This document shows, one piece after another, positions 45,101 through 56,998 of a DNA stretch of 64,000 nucleotides. The first letter of the stretch is position 1. Every line of letters begins with the position of its first letter. Both the position numbers and the translations under genes were made by a program. The notes beneath the pieces were generated by a model that saw only the letters and a program-made list of their open reading frames with translations, ran no database searches and had not been told where the DNA came from. Source of the DNA: Crotophaga sulcirostris (lineage: Eukaryota > Chordata > Aves > Cuculiformes > Crotophagidae); NCBI GenBank assembly GCA_013397455.1, contig VYZB01000220.1:593856-657855 (forward strand), given 5' to 3'.

Positions 45101-48100
45101 CCCAGACCATTAAAAATTACATAATTCCAGATATGAGCAGACATACACAGATCAGTAGGTATATACTTATAACACAATATTAAGGGTCTGATATTACTCA
45201 AGATGGAACTGTTGACAGGTGGTAACTGCTACATGAACTGTTCAGCAGGTGGCAAGATTCTCTAGTATTTTTTATTTTTAAATTTGCACACCCATGAAAA
45301 TTATCCCTGGGTACCACAAAAAAATCAAACTAAAGCCCACTAAAAACTGTCTCACTTGACTTCATCAGCTTGCTTGAACCCCTAGAAGCAGTCTATAGAT
45401 TCTGAAGGATCCACAGTTTACCAGCAGAAAGGAAGTGGCAAACAAATCACTACAGCTCAAAACCAGTAACCGTGATACTGTAATCTCCAGAGCCACAAAT
45501 GAGCATCTCAAATACGAAAAGTAAACACATGGAATTCCGTTTTTTAGAACTAATTAGCAAAAGCTATCCTAATACAAACCAGAACACAACAGGCAAAAAA
45601 AAAAACTATTTAAATTAAAGTAGAATTTTTAAACCAGTTGGTTTAAAACAAAATACAAAATAAAGGAAACATGGTACCTGTATTATGAAAAGCATTTCAT
45701 AAGAAACACACATGCAGCAGACCATCTGCTCCTTAAATCAGTAGACAGCACATGGTACTGGCATTGAAAGGCACCTCACTTGTCATTAGCAATTCAAACC
45801 TGCTAAAGGGAACATGTCCATTTAGCTATGTCCTAGGAAAGGGTCAAAACAGGGTTGCTGTAGTTTTATGCTGACCAGTTTGAAGTGCTATTCCGAGTGC
45901 TGCAAATCATAGTCATCCCCACTCCATCTTGCATCGTATCCTTACCATCTTTGTCAATAGCAAAAGGTACATCCGGCGTTACAATTTCGTAATTGCAAAT
46001 CTGGCTGAACTGAGGTGAACAATCTGCATCCACTGCTTCCACTTTCAGGATGCTGTCGTACCTCTTCCCTTCAATAGCTGTTGCCTTGTAAGACTTCTCT
46101 TTGAACACAGGCGCGTACTCGTTAACATCGTTCACCTGAATATGCACTGTTGCTCTGGAAATAAAACAGAAAGGTCAGGTTCCTACGTACCACAAAACTC
46201 CTGTTCGTGTAAGGAATCTGATAAAATAGCTCCCTCTGTTACAGACGAAGCAATCCTTTAGAATTAATGCTCCCTGAGAGAAGTTACCAATGACTAATAA
46301 AACTAGCAATCTCAGCTACCCTGACTAGGGAAGCAGTGGATATTTTTCCACCCTACATCAGTATAGGTTTAGGTTATTGCTTACTATCACTGTTTATTTG
46401 TGTATAAAATTCAAATCCTTGCATTGCAACTATTAAATCACTGCCATTATACAAAAACACAACAAAATACAGCTGTGACAAAATAGGCTTTTATTTCTGT
46501 TACAACAGTACAACCCCAGTTCCTTCCTGCTGTCAGAGTATTTGATACAAACACCAAATTTTTATTTCATGAGAACAAGAATGACAGTTAAAACTGGTCT
46601 TAGACTAAGAGCTCAGTTAAGGGCATGTGATTAGCTTTCTTTTGGTAATAAAATACTGAGCTGCCTAAGTCAGCGAAAACTGGCTTATTTCTTGGATGTA
46701 TCAGGCAATTTAGAGGGAAGAATCACAGAAGTGGAAGATACACTTTAACACATCATATAGTTAAGCCAGATAATCCTAAACAGATTGGATCTTGAATTCT
46801 GTCCTTTCATGCTTGTCACTGATTGCTGGTACATACAAAATGGGAAAATAAAGAATGCATTTTCTGTCAATGACCAAGGAGAAAAGGTGAATAAAGAAAG
46901 GTATATGGAATGTAAACTAATAATTCAATCACTACAGTCCTCCCATAACAGCAAAATATTTCTAATGCTTATGCTAAAAAATAAAAAAGGATTTATTTGA
47001 TCCTATGTGCTAAATAAATGCCACAAAAAATGGCCTTCTGTAACAAACATACTTTATATTTCTGACCTTAAGAGCTAAATTTCAAGAGGGTTAAAAGCTA
47101 CAAAAAGTGTAACACCAACAGCCATAGGGCAGGGAAATTTCAACAGTGGTTTGTCAATGCAGGTCTTGGAAACTCATCATTCCGCTGTGGAAAAAGACGA
47201 ATTGCAGAGCAGGCTGCTAGATCCATACTGGATATCTGTATGGATAATCATCATTTTTACTAGACCCACCCGAAGAACGTTTGTATCTCAATTAACCAAC
47301 AAAAGCAGAAAAAATGGTAGAAAAAGATTCTTAGTGCAGAGAAGAAACCATATACTATCTAAGTGAACAAAGAACATAAGTACAGCCCACCCAACAAAGC
47401 ATGTTGCCATCTTTCTCTTTGAAATCTTTCTTCAAAGTCAAATTGAGTATCTGATGGAGTTTAAGGGTTTATCTATTTTCCATATGTGTAATTCTTACAG
47501 AGATAATTTTCTGTGGTCTATTTGAAGCATACAGCTATAGAGTAACAAGGTTGTATTTGTCACCAAGATGACAGCTGCTAGTCTATTCCTCATCTTATTT
47601 ATGCCTTTCCTTGCTTCACACAAATCTTCCACATGCTCTGCAGATGTTTACAAGAGGGTGTTAAACAGTTACTCTCGAGGGGATTTGCCAGAGAGCATTT
47701 GACTTTGTGTTTTTTTCTTTACATAAAGATTAGCTAAAGATTGCTTTGTTCCCATTCTTTAATCTAGGCAGAAATGAACCTTATGCTATCGATCCTGCTT
47801 TTTTGGTGAGGCTGTCTGGAAATGACAACAATGTATAGTCTATTCCATTTTGTCCAGTTTAATAGAGATTTACTTCTTGAACCAGTTTTTTGGTTTTAGA
47901 AACTGAATTCTCAAACAACATCCAGGCTTGTTATCCCACACAAACTCTTTATATCCACTCAAGTCAAATTTTAACCATATCAGTAGTTTTCCTGCTTCAA
48001 TGCCCACACTATTTTATAAAGTAAATTCACATACATCAAGGGAAAAAACAGTATCATCTAGAATACAGCTAGAGATAACAAAACAGTTCGTTTCCATTTT

Positions 48101-51100
48101 GTTGCTATTTATATTATATGAAAGTCTCCAGTATTAACACTTGGTTTGCATTTACTCTAAAGACACAGACTATAAATCACCATAGGCAGGAGATCACTTG
48201 AAACCAAGCTTCCCCTCAGCCCACCAGACATTTACTCACTTGTGGGATTTTTTGGCATTCGCTCCATCTGGTCCCTTTCCACAGTCATAGGCCTGTATGG
48301 TGAACGTGTAGTCCTTCTGCAGCTCACAGTCAAGTTTTTCTTTAGATCGTATTATTCCCTCACCAGTGGATTTATCCACTACCACTGCTTCAAAGGGAAC
48401 ATTTTGCCCATGAATTTTAAATCCACAAATCTCACCTACAGATTCAAAGGAAGAGAGGTTAGAACTGGTCAAAATTATTAGTCATCTTTAAAATAAATGA
48501 CCAAAGAGTTTGCAGCCAAGGGTTTGTGAGGGTCTGTGGACAAAGCAAGAGCACTGTGCTTTAAAATGGGTGATTTCTGGGAACTTTAGTAAAAAGAAGC
48601 ATACGTCTGCCTTCCAAGCAACTTGTTTACTTTGCATCCATTCATGCAGGAATACAAAAGAGAAAAAGAGAAATGTAGACAGGCATTTCACAGGAGTACT
48701 TGAGATAGCTCTAGGGTAAGAGTAGATCTTATGTGAGCATACAGCCAAGGCCACTGGTAATACCTTCTATGCCAAGCTACTGGGATAGCTGGGCAGCTGG
48801 TTTATTTTGACCAGAGCAAAAGGTTAAAATGCACAGTTACAAGTCAAGGGATGAAAAAGCTTCAAGTACAGGTTCAGCACCATAATTACAGAAATTCCGT
48901 CAACAGATCAAAGAACAAAGTCTTCCTGTGCAATGTACCTGGCTAAAATTAGGGAATCAAAATAAACTACTGAATGAGAAAGGTAGAAATACCAACTTCT
49001 CAGGCATCCATTTCAACACCTATCTACTAACACAGACCAAATGTGTTATTCAAGGAAGCTCTCGCAGGGAATGATTTAGTAGGCGTTCCTTTCTATTCAA
49101 ACTTTCATCCTAACAAACTGGTAACAGAAGTCCCTGGTACATCATTTTAGAACACACCTAAGCCCAGGATCACATAAGACCTCTTGCTGGCACATCCAGG
49201 TCCATCTGTCAGCACGTTATGCAGAGCAGCACACCTTGCTGCGCTCGCAAAAGCCATTTAATAGTTTGATCGTCTACACTGTGTTTTAACCTGGGTAACT
49301 CATTATTGAAGGTGATTTACTCATACCAACACAAAACACTATTTTGCTATTATAGCTGCAATGGTATCATAGTACCAAGAATGCACTCCTACTGTAAACG
49401 TGTCTGGAGGTATTAAAAAAAGGTATTTAATTCAGATTTTAATTTACTGAAGTACGTACTGAAGAAAGTGTGCTGCAGGGAAGGTGCTGTAACACTTCAG
49501 CAGTTAAATATTACTTCACAAAGCATACGAAAAAACTTATAATGTCCCGAAGAAGTAAGCTATCAGTGAAAATATCAGAAAATGCTAATTTCCCCAAAAG
49601 CAACTTCTTCAGCATCTGTACAATGTACAATAATCCCAAATGGTTCAAATGGATGTCTGATTTACAGATATTTCTAACCAAGGGGTTGGTTACAGAACAG
49701 TTTTTATCAATATATTTTAAAAGAGAAAAAAATTGGGAGAATAAATGGGACAAAAGAGCATGACAGGATCTTCTGTTTAAGTGCTGATTCCCCATTTCAT
49801 AACCAAAGTTAGTAGGTTAATATTCATAAAAGGGATAGAAAGAACCCTTTATCACCTTCTTTGGTGACTGTCACCTCAAAACTCTCTAAAGGGAGAAAAG
49901 ATAAACCCAAGTCAGTAACAGGAAAGGTTGAAAGGGAGCAAATAAGGAAAAGGCAAAGGTGCACACATTACACAGAAAAGCTTTGAAAAAATTGTATTTT
50001 TAAATTCCAGTGGTGATTTGTTGTAACTGTTACAATTTTAGAGTTTTAGTTATGTTAAGTATGATTTAACATTTTAACTCCAGGTCGGCATTTGTAGAAT
50101 TTTTAAGTATTTAATAAATTTATCAAAAGGTGCTTTTTTCCCCTTTTTTCCTTTTTTTAATAATACCAACTGCTACACAAAAGATATTTTCAAAATTCCA
50201 TGTTAATGAAGAACCATAAAATAGAATTTATCTGAGTTTATTTATACTACTCTATTTAGAGAAGATATGCTAAATAATTTGAACAACTTTTATCTATTAT
50301 ACCGAGATCATGTTTCTACAATTAAATCTTTATACTCCCCTTCTTGCATTTCAGAGAAAAAAAAGTAATGGAATTTTTGTGTTTCCACAAGAATTTTTAT
50401 CTGTCTGGGTTGTAAAACACCTACCATTTGCAAAATTTAAATTCTACATCAAACTCAACTTGACAGTATTGCTGTAATACATTATTAAAATATACACATA
50501 TTAAATTGTGATCCTAACGAAAATAAAAGTTTAACGTAAGAACTGGGGGGGAGCTATGTATTTTCCTAGCAGCATATTGCTTCTTCAGGTTAACCAACCA
50601 ACCAACCGCTTCTATGATGTTATACTGCTGGACAGGAGAGATTTGGGCAGTCAAACACATCCCTCCACTAGTGCTGCAGATGCCCCAGAGTAGTCTGCCT
50701 TGCCCCTCCGAAGTAGTAAAGGCTTCCACAGGGTTCTGGATCTTCCATGCTAACCAGGAGATCTTGGATATAACTGTGTTTTACAATGGGATTAGATGAC
50801 TGTGACAGGCACCAGAATGGTGCCACAGTTTTAATGAAAACACAGTTAACCCTGTCCTTCCCTCCCCTGGAAATCAGAATTTGTTAAAACCCCAAACCAC
50901 CGCCTTCTACATATCACACAGCCTATCAATTAATTTTTCCTGATTCCCATCACCTTGACCTGAATTCCAGCACAACAAAGCAGACCTGTACCCTTAAAAA
51001 TCACTTCTGGCAGATCTCCTGTCAATTCTCACACATTTCAAACAACACGCAGGCACACAGTTATTCAAGTCTCCGTTCCAGAGAGGCCTTAAAGAGAGAT

Positions 51101-54100
51101 GAGGCACTATAGTTACAAAGCAAATTCACAGTTTAATCTCAAAGTAGAAATATAATGAATGAAAATTACCACGATTTCTAGTCTTCCATTTTAAAAGGAG
51201 TCAGTTTCTGAAATAGCTCTCATTGACACTCAGGTAAGCCCTGGATTTATCATCAGCTCTTTATTTTAATGCACCCAGTATGCTGCCTCTTGTGGCACCC
51301 ACATAATTAATTTCAGTCTATTCTTTCACAGGATATAAATATAATCCCAGATTTTAATGTGTTTTGGCAATAGGATCATTCAAGAAAAATTTACACTGCT
51401 TAAATTTGTGGCTGACACCAGCGATTAGCCAGAAGCCACATTCCAGCCTCAAGCTTTTAAATATTCCACATCTCTTACTCCTCCACTCCCTCCTCCCTTC
51501 CACTAACTTTAACCTGGAGAGTCAAGCACTGTGTGGGAAACATTAAGACTACAGGGAAAAATATACAGAAGGGATCACCCTGCATCCTAAAGCATTCTGT
51601 ATTTCTCCTTTGTGGGGCAGCACAAACAAATGACAGTGAGGATTTGGTAGAATTTTAAGGTTTTGTTGATTTTTAATGTTTTATCTCTTTCTGTACTGTT
51701 ATAATGATGTCAAATAACTATTAATCATAGAAAAGGTTCATAAATATTTAAACTGGACATAACAGTATTTGACCAGACACCCTTCTAACTTTGGAGTCAG
51801 CTATCCCTCTACATTTCCATTCCAGGAAGAGGACATTTATTCTCCCAGCTCTGACCAAGCCATTACAAACTGTTTAGGATGCCTCCTAAGCAAGTATTTC
51901 TTAGTATCATACAAAGCTGTCAAAAAGCAAACCAATTTTAAATTTCACAATTAGCGACAGCTCCGTTTCATTTTGTATTTGTACACATAACAGGTACAAA
52001 ACAAATTTCACTTCATTTATGCCTTAAATTTGATGCAAAAATGGCTGAAACACACTTGCAACAAAATTTCCTCTCAGGTTTGCAACCGGCTGTGCAACTG
52101 AATCCCTCACGGGATGTGAGGAGATCAAAACCTTCAGCTGTTTGATTACACAGCATCATTCACCTTCTGCACACGTCAGTTCCTCTCTGAGCATGGCCCA
52201 GCTGAGCGCTGCAGACACGGTTGTTGGTTTGTTTGGGTTTGTTTTTTTTTTTTCTTTTAAAGTATGAATACTGATACTGCAAGATGGTTTTCAAAACTCC
52301 ATGCATATTCATGCTCCAAGTCAAAAAATTCCTAACCCCCACAAAAATAATTCTTGCATTCTAGATTAGTAAGGGGAAAATAAAAGTATTGCAGCTGAGA
52401 ATGGTGGGGTGGGGGAAGAGGGTTTAAAACCCCATTACAGAAACATCAAAAAAAACCAAGAAAACATTTCCTTCCACAAGGGAAACATTTCAAACATTTT
52501 GCCAGCAAGACCCTGCATTACACTCTCATAACAAAACACATACAATAAAAATTCAATTCCTTTTTGCATAGTAAAAGGGAAAACCATAGAGAGCTTCAGA
52601 CATTAAACTGCCTTTAGACACAAATTATTGCCTGTACAATAGAAAATGTAGCTGTCCTTTTTTAGCAAAACCATTTAGGATCAAATTTCAACCTGACTCA
52701 ATTTTTAACGTAGAAAAGTTTCACTGAGGAACAAGAATAGTTATTGTCTTCTCAAGCAGACCTGTAACAAAAGACTGCTTCCACAGGGTCAGGCAGTATA
52801 ACGAGGCAAACTGCATGACAATATTCAGTTTTCAAAAGTGCATCATTTCAGGTATAAAATCACACAAATTACCCTAGAAATAAATGTCTATAGAACCCAA
52901 TTTTTTTTTGCACATCTGAATTTTAGGATCCTACCCACAGCACAGAATAAGCAAAGCAATAAAATACTTCTTTTATTTGCCTCACAGTTCATGTACTACA
53001 AAGTATTTAAATGAACTAGTTTCAAGATGTTTCGACATGCTCAAAATTGAAATAAAGCAAAAAGCTCCATTTAAAATATTTTATACCTGCAGACAGTTCA
53101 GAAGTTTCACAGCTCAGCTAGAGGGCACAGTTAATTAAAATATCCAACCTTCTGAAGTATGAATAAATTTGATTTCTAAGTAGGCATATACCAGTTAGGG
53201 TTGAAACAGCCATTTAGTCCTGAAAATGCTTTGCTTTGCTGTGAAAACATGTCACTGATCTAATGGGCTTCTCACACTTAAACACCCACATAGATGCTGC
53301 TGGACAACACCACTATTCTCCACCCTGGGACACAACTGCAGCACCACCAACCAGAACTGATAATGCTGATTCAATTCGTCTCCCACATTTGGTCTCTCAA
53401 AGACAGATTCAAGTATTGTTTCATTTAATGGCAGACAAATACTTTTACAGATTCCCAGAGCACATTCATTCAAAACTGACGCAATTCAAAGTCGTATTGA
53501 GGAAAATTTCTTCACAATACCAGCATGCTATACTCAGAATTTAAGTTAACTATTTTAAACCCATTGATTGCTGCTGCAGACACAAAACAAAAACACTAAG
53601 ACAACACAAAAGTCTCTTCAGAATGATAAGAAAATAATTGTTTCAGAACTCCCAGACTGAACTCTGTGAAATGTGGAATCCTGAGGACTGAGGAACAGGT
53701 TAGTCACTATGGAAAAAGGAAAAAACATAAACCACCTGAAAAAATAACATATCCACATGAAATTGAAAGAAGCATGGAATATCTGCGACGCAGTACTCTC
53801 TGGTCTGGATACGGCTGTATATTTACAGCTGTAAATATGACATAAAACTCCAGCCCATGCACAAACATCTCCTAGGTATAAAGCTTTGAAACATCATGCT
53901 ACTGTTAGGGAAAACACGCTAAGCAACACACAATGTTTGTCATCAAGAAAGTTTTTCTATTTCTTTAAGACGACATGCAGATGAATTCTTTACCTGCAAA
54001 ACGCAGAGGTGCATCTTTGTCCAGGGCTATTAAAGGGGGGTCCAAGAGCACTGTGTTGTCATTTTCTGTGACAATTCCGTGATAGGTGGTTTCAATCCAT

Positions 54101-54116
54101 GGCTTATGCTTGTTAA
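29956..54116 (-). CDS. CLSTN1: CLSTN1, calsyntenin-1 / alcadein-alpha (exons 2-19; exon 1 not in view)
   Basis: Type I membrane protein that links kinesin-1 to vesicle cargo and acts at synapses (family knowledge). Exons on the - strand, in transcript order: 53994-54116, 49856-49885 (optional), 48240-48435, 45946-46154, 44772-44921, 44488-44673, 43119-43367, 41305-41426, 39707-39869, 37523-37573 (optional), 35626-35783, 35009-35157, 34265-34491, 33677-33847, 32938-33083, 31675-31810, 30804-30988, 29956-30150. All junctions are GT-AG and in frame; together 2846 nt, about 948 residues without the signal peptide. Order: two cadherin repeats, LamG/LNS domain, long stalk, one membrane helix, acidic tail with two WDDS kinesin light chain motifs. 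Ends DDSTLSY, as in human. Numbering assumes one upstream coding exon (start and signal peptide). It converges on PIK3CD. Confidence 0.97.
30804..30988 (-). CDS. CLSTN1: CLSTN1 exon 18 (membrane helix and first kinesin-binding motif)
   Basis: Acceptor CTCGTTGCAG. Encodes VVPSTATVVIVVCVSFLVF plus MIILGVFRI (transmembrane helix), a basic stop-transfer segment, then NEMDWDDSALT, the first WDDS motif, and NPME. Donor GAG/GTAAAG. NPME joins TY of the next exon to form the NPxxTY-like X11/Mint binding site known in alcadeins. Confidence 0.97.
31675..31810 (-). CDS. CLSTN1: CLSTN1 exon 17 (juxtamembrane cleavage region)
   Basis: Acceptor TTTGTCCCTAG. Encodes VNVIHTANPVEHANHIAAQ, PQFVHPVHHTFVDLSGHNVA, NPHPFS. 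In mammalian alcadein-alpha this stretch carries the ectodomain shedding site and gives rise to secreted p3-Alc peptides; the AAQPQFVHP core is kept here. Donor TCAG/GTAAGA. Confidence 0.95.
32938..33083 (-). CDS. CLSTN1: CLSTN1 exon 16
   Basis: Acceptor CTCTCCACAG. Encodes VDTMASYEEVLHLIRYRNWH, DRKFKLVCSELNGRYVSNEF, KVE. Donor GAG/GTATGT, phase 0. Confidence 0.96.
33677..33847 (-). CDS. CLSTN1: CLSTN1 exon 15
   Basis: Acceptor TCCTTTTTAG. Encodes QESLVSEEIMHNLDTCEVTV, GEELNQEQESLEIDM and LQQKGIEM. Donor ACAG/GTAGGG. Confidence 0.95.
34265..34491 (-). CDS. CLSTN1: CLSTN1 exon 14
   Basis: Acceptor ATCTCCTAG. Encodes CFNEEACVSIPSVEGYVMVL, QPEEPKISLSGINHFARSAS and FPELRIISTITREVEPEGDG of the extracellular stalk. 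Donor ACAG/GTAACC. Confidence 0.96.
35009..35157 (-). CDS. CLSTN1: CLSTN1 exon 13
   Basis: Acceptor GCTGTTTCAG. Encodes IHMNPSQSTLTLEGDD, DKAMQHISYLNSRQFPTPG and IRRLKITT. Donor AA/GTACGT, two bases carried over. Confidence 0.95.
35626..35783 (-). CDS. CLSTN1: CLSTN1 exon 12 (LamG end)
   Basis: Encodes GGELRMAQFFRGNLAGLMIR, SGKLENKKVIDCLYTCKEGL and DGVGKG. The acceptor reads CTCTGTGAAG, an AAG site, weaker than the CAG/TAG of all other exons here. Frame and homology fix it. Donor AAG/GTAAAG, phase 0. Confidence 0.94.
35784..39706 (-). other. CLSTN1: CLSTN1 introns flanking cassette exon 11
   Basis: AT-rich intronic sequence of 3.9 kb, interrupted only by the 51-nt exon at 37523-37573. No other exon seen. 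A GCATG word on the - strand at 37452-37448 lies about 70 nt downstream of the cassette donor. Confidence 0.7.
37523..37573 (-). CDS. CLSTN1: CLSTN1 exon 11, 51-nt optional cassette exon
   Basis: Acceptor TTTTCTACAG, donor GCAG/GTTGCT. Encodes EYTGNENDNETVPETSA with phases 2 and 1, so it inserts 17 residues between CWQ of exon 10 and GGELR of exon 12 without a frame change. Human has a 19-residue insert at the same place sharing ENDNET, encoded by the regulated exon 11. The weak donor fits regulated use. Confidence 0.92.
39707..39869 (-). CDS. CLSTN1: CLSTN1 exon 10 (LamG domain)
   Basis: Acceptor CTTTTTTTCAG. Encodes VCDKDWHHYVLNVEFPAVTL, YVDGVSYDPF, SKIETQLVVGACWQ. Donor CAAG/GTAACT leaves one G. 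The split codon joins either to cassette exon 11 or directly to exon 12. Confidence 0.96.
39870..43118 (-). other. CLSTN1: CLSTN1 introns 8 and 9
   Basis: AT-rich introns of 1.4 kb (39870-41304) and 1.7 kb (41427-43118) around exon 9. No repeat, RNA gene or further exon recognised. Confidence 0.7.
41305..41426 (-). CDS. CLSTN1: CLSTN1 exon 9 (LamG domain)
   Basis: Acceptor CTTCCTCAG. Encodes MNRHHYTLYVHNCRLVFLFR and PAEFHWKLNQ. Donor CAG/GTAAGT, phase 0. Confidence 0.96.
43119..43367 (-). CDS. CLSTN1: CLSTN1 exon 8 (LamG domain, first part)
   Basis: Acceptor TTATCGTAG. Encodes a variable Ser/Pro stretch, then NWTIGLPTDNGHDSDQVFEF, the glycosylation-type site NGTQ and ISVWMRHGPG. The donor is ACAG/GTTTGT, an unusually weak site, but the frame and the next exon (DMNRHHY) confirm it. 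Confidence 0.95.
44488..44673 (-). CDS. CLSTN1: CLSTN1 exon 7 (linker to the LamG domain)
   Basis: Acceptor AAAATTACAG. Encodes WSKRIEYEPGTGSLALFPS, then ATVELETEHIGKGCDRDTYS and SLHRLCG. Donor G/GTAAGA. Confidence 0.96.
44772..44921 (-). CDS. CLSTN1: CLSTN1 exon 6 (end of cadherin repeat 2)
   Basis: Acceptor TTGTGTCAG. Encodes YIKNTEKLNYGKEHQYKLTV, AYDCGKKRAAEDVLV and PTCKPGWQ, close to human. The donor is G/GTTAGT, weaker than most in this gene. Confidence 0.95.
45946..46154 (-). CDS. CLSTN1: CLSTN1 exon 5 (junction of cadherin repeats 1 and 2)
   Basis: Acceptor TTATTTCCAG. Encodes ATVHIQVNDVNEYAPVF, the DxNxxAPxF calcium linker between cadherin repeats, then VEAVDADCSP and VPFAIDKDG. Donor G/GTAAGG. 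Confidence 0.96.
46155..48239 (-). other. CLSTN1: CLSTN1 intron 4
   Basis: A 2.1-kb AT-rich intron with nothing further recognised. Confidence 0.7.
48240..48435 (-). CDS. CLSTN1: CLSTN1 exon 4 (cadherin repeat 1)
   Basis: Acceptor AATCTGTAG. Encodes GEICGFKIHGQNVPFEAVVV, DKSTGEG, KEKLDCELQKDY and AYDCGKGPDG. The calcium-site motif DKSTGEG and the paired cysteines are typical of calsyntenins. Donor AA/GTGAGT, two bases carried over. Confidence 0.96.
48436..49855 (-). other. CLSTN1: CLSTN1 intron 3
   Basis: A 1.4-kb intron between the microexon and exon 4. Nothing further recognised. Confidence 0.7.
49856..49885 (-). CDS. CLSTN1: CLSTN1 exon 3, 30-nt optional microexon
   Basis: Flanked by CTCCCTTTAG and GTGATA on the - strand. 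Its 30 nt encode SFEVTVTKE between a split Glu and the next Gly. Phases on both sides match, so inclusion adds ten residues and skipping keeps frame. The human protein has a ten-residue segment at the same place (about residues 71-80) that is absent from one annotated isoform. Confidence 0.92.
49886..53993 (-). other. CLSTN1: CLSTN1 intron 2
   Basis: A 4.1-kb AT-rich intron with no recognised repeat family or exon. Confidence 0.7.
53994..54116 (-). CDS. CLSTN1: CLSTN1 exon 2 (start of the ectodomain)
   Basis: Acceptor CCTTTCAG, then a split Val and NKHKPWIETTYHGIVTENDN, LIALDKDAPLRFA, the first part of cadherin repeat 1. Donor CAG/GTAAAG, phase 1. Human has NKHKPWLEPTYHGIV at the same place, right after the signal peptide. 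Confidence 0.95.
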
Positions 54117-56998
54117 CTGAAAGGAAAACAAAGTACAAGGTCAAAATGTTTGAAACTGACTTCTTTAAAAAAATCCTTTACAACATAGATTTCAATATTT
54201 TTCTCTTTCATTTTTCTAAATCTGAACCAGTACTTTAACCAATTAAAAAAAAAAGGAGACAAAATCCTGGCTAAGTATGTTCAGAAGAGTTCAATGTCCC
54301 TGTAGGTTCTGCAAAAGTAACTCAGAGAATCTAAATTAGTCTTGTAACTATGCTGGGATTTGAGGTGCCCCTGAAGTGCAATTCAAAAACCTTCTAGCAG
54401 AGGTGGGGAGCCGCTGCCATCAGTGCCAAGCGTGACACTCAAAATATAGATATTCAGCACCAGATGGAAAAAGACTGGTAGGTTTATTTCCACACTACTT
54501 CTCTCCAGTGGGGAAAACTTGGGATTCAGTTGGTGAATGCTCTTCAGAATGCAAAGGCTCTTTCTAGTTTCAGCATTTTATCTTGTACAGGGGGGTTATT
54601 ATTAAGAGAGCAGGCTGAAAAGAGATCAAACTTAACTGGTTTCTGCACTTGCCAAGGAGCGAAACAGGGAGTGACAGATGTTTCTGCCCCAGTAGAAGAG
54701 CTCTACCTGGAACTTTTCGTACCAGTTATACCAGTCATTTACATGGCATCCTAGGAATAGGAGGACTCAAGGAGTTCTGCTGAAGGTAAAGAACGATGCC
54801 AAGTGCAAGAAAGGGAGAGAGAAGCAATCGAAAAGGGCAGGACACCAGCTACGCATCCCCACATCTCAGCTGCAGAGGCACAACGCAAGTGTTCTATGCC
54901 CTTCTGGGTTCCAAGGACTTGCACTCTGGGCCATTTAATCCAACATATGCCTAATGCAGACTTCAAACACTGGAAGAAGGGACCCATATCTCAGGTCTTT
55001 TCTGTCATCTAACAGAAAGCCTTGAAATCTGAAGAAAATACTAACTACTTTGTATATCACTTATTCAGTAGTTGCTTTAAGAGACTCAGAAACTCCCCTA
55101 ATATATCACTCATAAAAGCATTCTTCAACTCTGCACAGAAGAATCTGTAAACTGTTCACCTGACCACGTGTAAGATGACTGATCATCTTCCTCCACTGCA
55201 AAGAAATGCAGCATCTTTCCTTGTCAGCTTGGAAAAACAGTTTTCTTCTAGTACACCACAAAAGATGTGAGACAAAATCATATGTTATCTACTAGCTTAT
55301 CATCTACTATATGACAATCCCTTGTGAAAGAGCCTTGATTATTAAATATTTATCATTATGTTATGCTCTCCGAAGATAAACACAGCTTGTAGTCCACAGA
55401 ACCAGTATATGTGGCGTAACAACTAATTCCTCCTGACAGCTGAATATATCGTTTCTCCTGATCTAGCTCTCTTCACGCTGAGGTTCTACATGCATCAGTT
55501 TCACTTAAATTGTTTTGGGCAATGTACACCTGCTTCTTCAAAAAAACTCTTACACTACCACATACTCCTGCTTCTCAAATTAGTACTGTTATGATAGATT
55601 TAATTGTGGAAGGTTGTACGTTTCTAGCTGCTTAGAACCTATGGAAAACATTCATCTAGAGGGCCTGAAAACTGCTCTTTATCATACAAAACCAAACCAT
55701 CCTCAGCAAATCTTGTACAGTCAAATATAAGAAATGCTTTGCTGCAGGTTATAACAAAAATACCGAACAGCATTCAGTACATGATGTCACCCAGACTGTG
55801 GTCTTCACGAGATCAAGTGTGTGCAACTTCTGAAATAAATGCCTGTGCCTGTGCAATAACAGCAAATTATATACTACAGCTAGAACACTATTACACAGCT
55901 GAGGCCTGCTAGTTCACCTTTCTCCAGAACTATATAAGCAGAATGTCAAAAGAGGCAAAGACATAAGGTAACCTAGACTTTTGAACCCTGCCTCTCTAAT
56001 GAACTGAAATGGATTGATGATGTCTGTCACGTGCTTACCCAAGAGAATTTAAAAAACGGTGGCAGAAGGACATTTAAACAAACGGTTAAACCTAGAGGTA
56101 AACAACTCACACAGGAAACCATAATACTCTCCCAGTATGCTTTCATCTGCCATCTTTTACTGGTTAGTAGCAACCAACTGCTAGACAGGATATAATATCT
56201 TCATACATAATAATACAGCAAGGGAGAACTCACAACAAACTACTTAAATGCAAACAGTGTTTAATCACCACCATGTGGTTTTACTCAATATGGTGACACA
56301 ATCTTTATTGCCTCAATACACTCACACGGGTACACTTTCAATATTCAGCATCCCAGATAGCCAGCTAAATGTCAACCACATTGCTCTGTTTACCCACAGA
56401 AGTACGTGGCTGCAGCACCCTCCAAGGTTTTAAATCGAACCTCTTCACTCTCAAAGGGACCAACATATCATTCCTCCTGCAGAAGCAAGGCACCAATAAC
56501 TGCTAAATGTGAATCTCCAACTGAAACATATCTCTCAGTTCAAACCTGGTCTGAAGAAAATTGTTTCTCTAATATACCTGCGGCTGATGGGAGCACAAGG
56601 AGGATGTGGTTGTGTATTCTTCTGTTAGTGCATCTGGGGCAATTATACCTGAACCAAACATATCAGAGTCCTTTCATTCATCTTAGCCTTTGCAAGGACC
56701 TAGTACAAAATACTAGAACAGATCTCTGCCCGAAAAAAAAACTCTATCTCCATTCTAAAGCTTCTGAATGTATATTACAATTTTTTTAAGCGTTAAGAAA
56801 CCTTCTTCTAATTTAGGAGATAGTAAATCCCACTGCGGCAGGGTAGGGAGCTCTATAAAAGCTCGAAGTACTGTAACCACCTATGAACAGAATTATGAGT
56901 ATGCTAAGCATCTGCAGAGCCCAGCGAACCTTCAAACAACATGCACAGTCAAAAGCAAAGTCATGTCCTTTTATTGTGCTGCAGACAATAAAATCATA

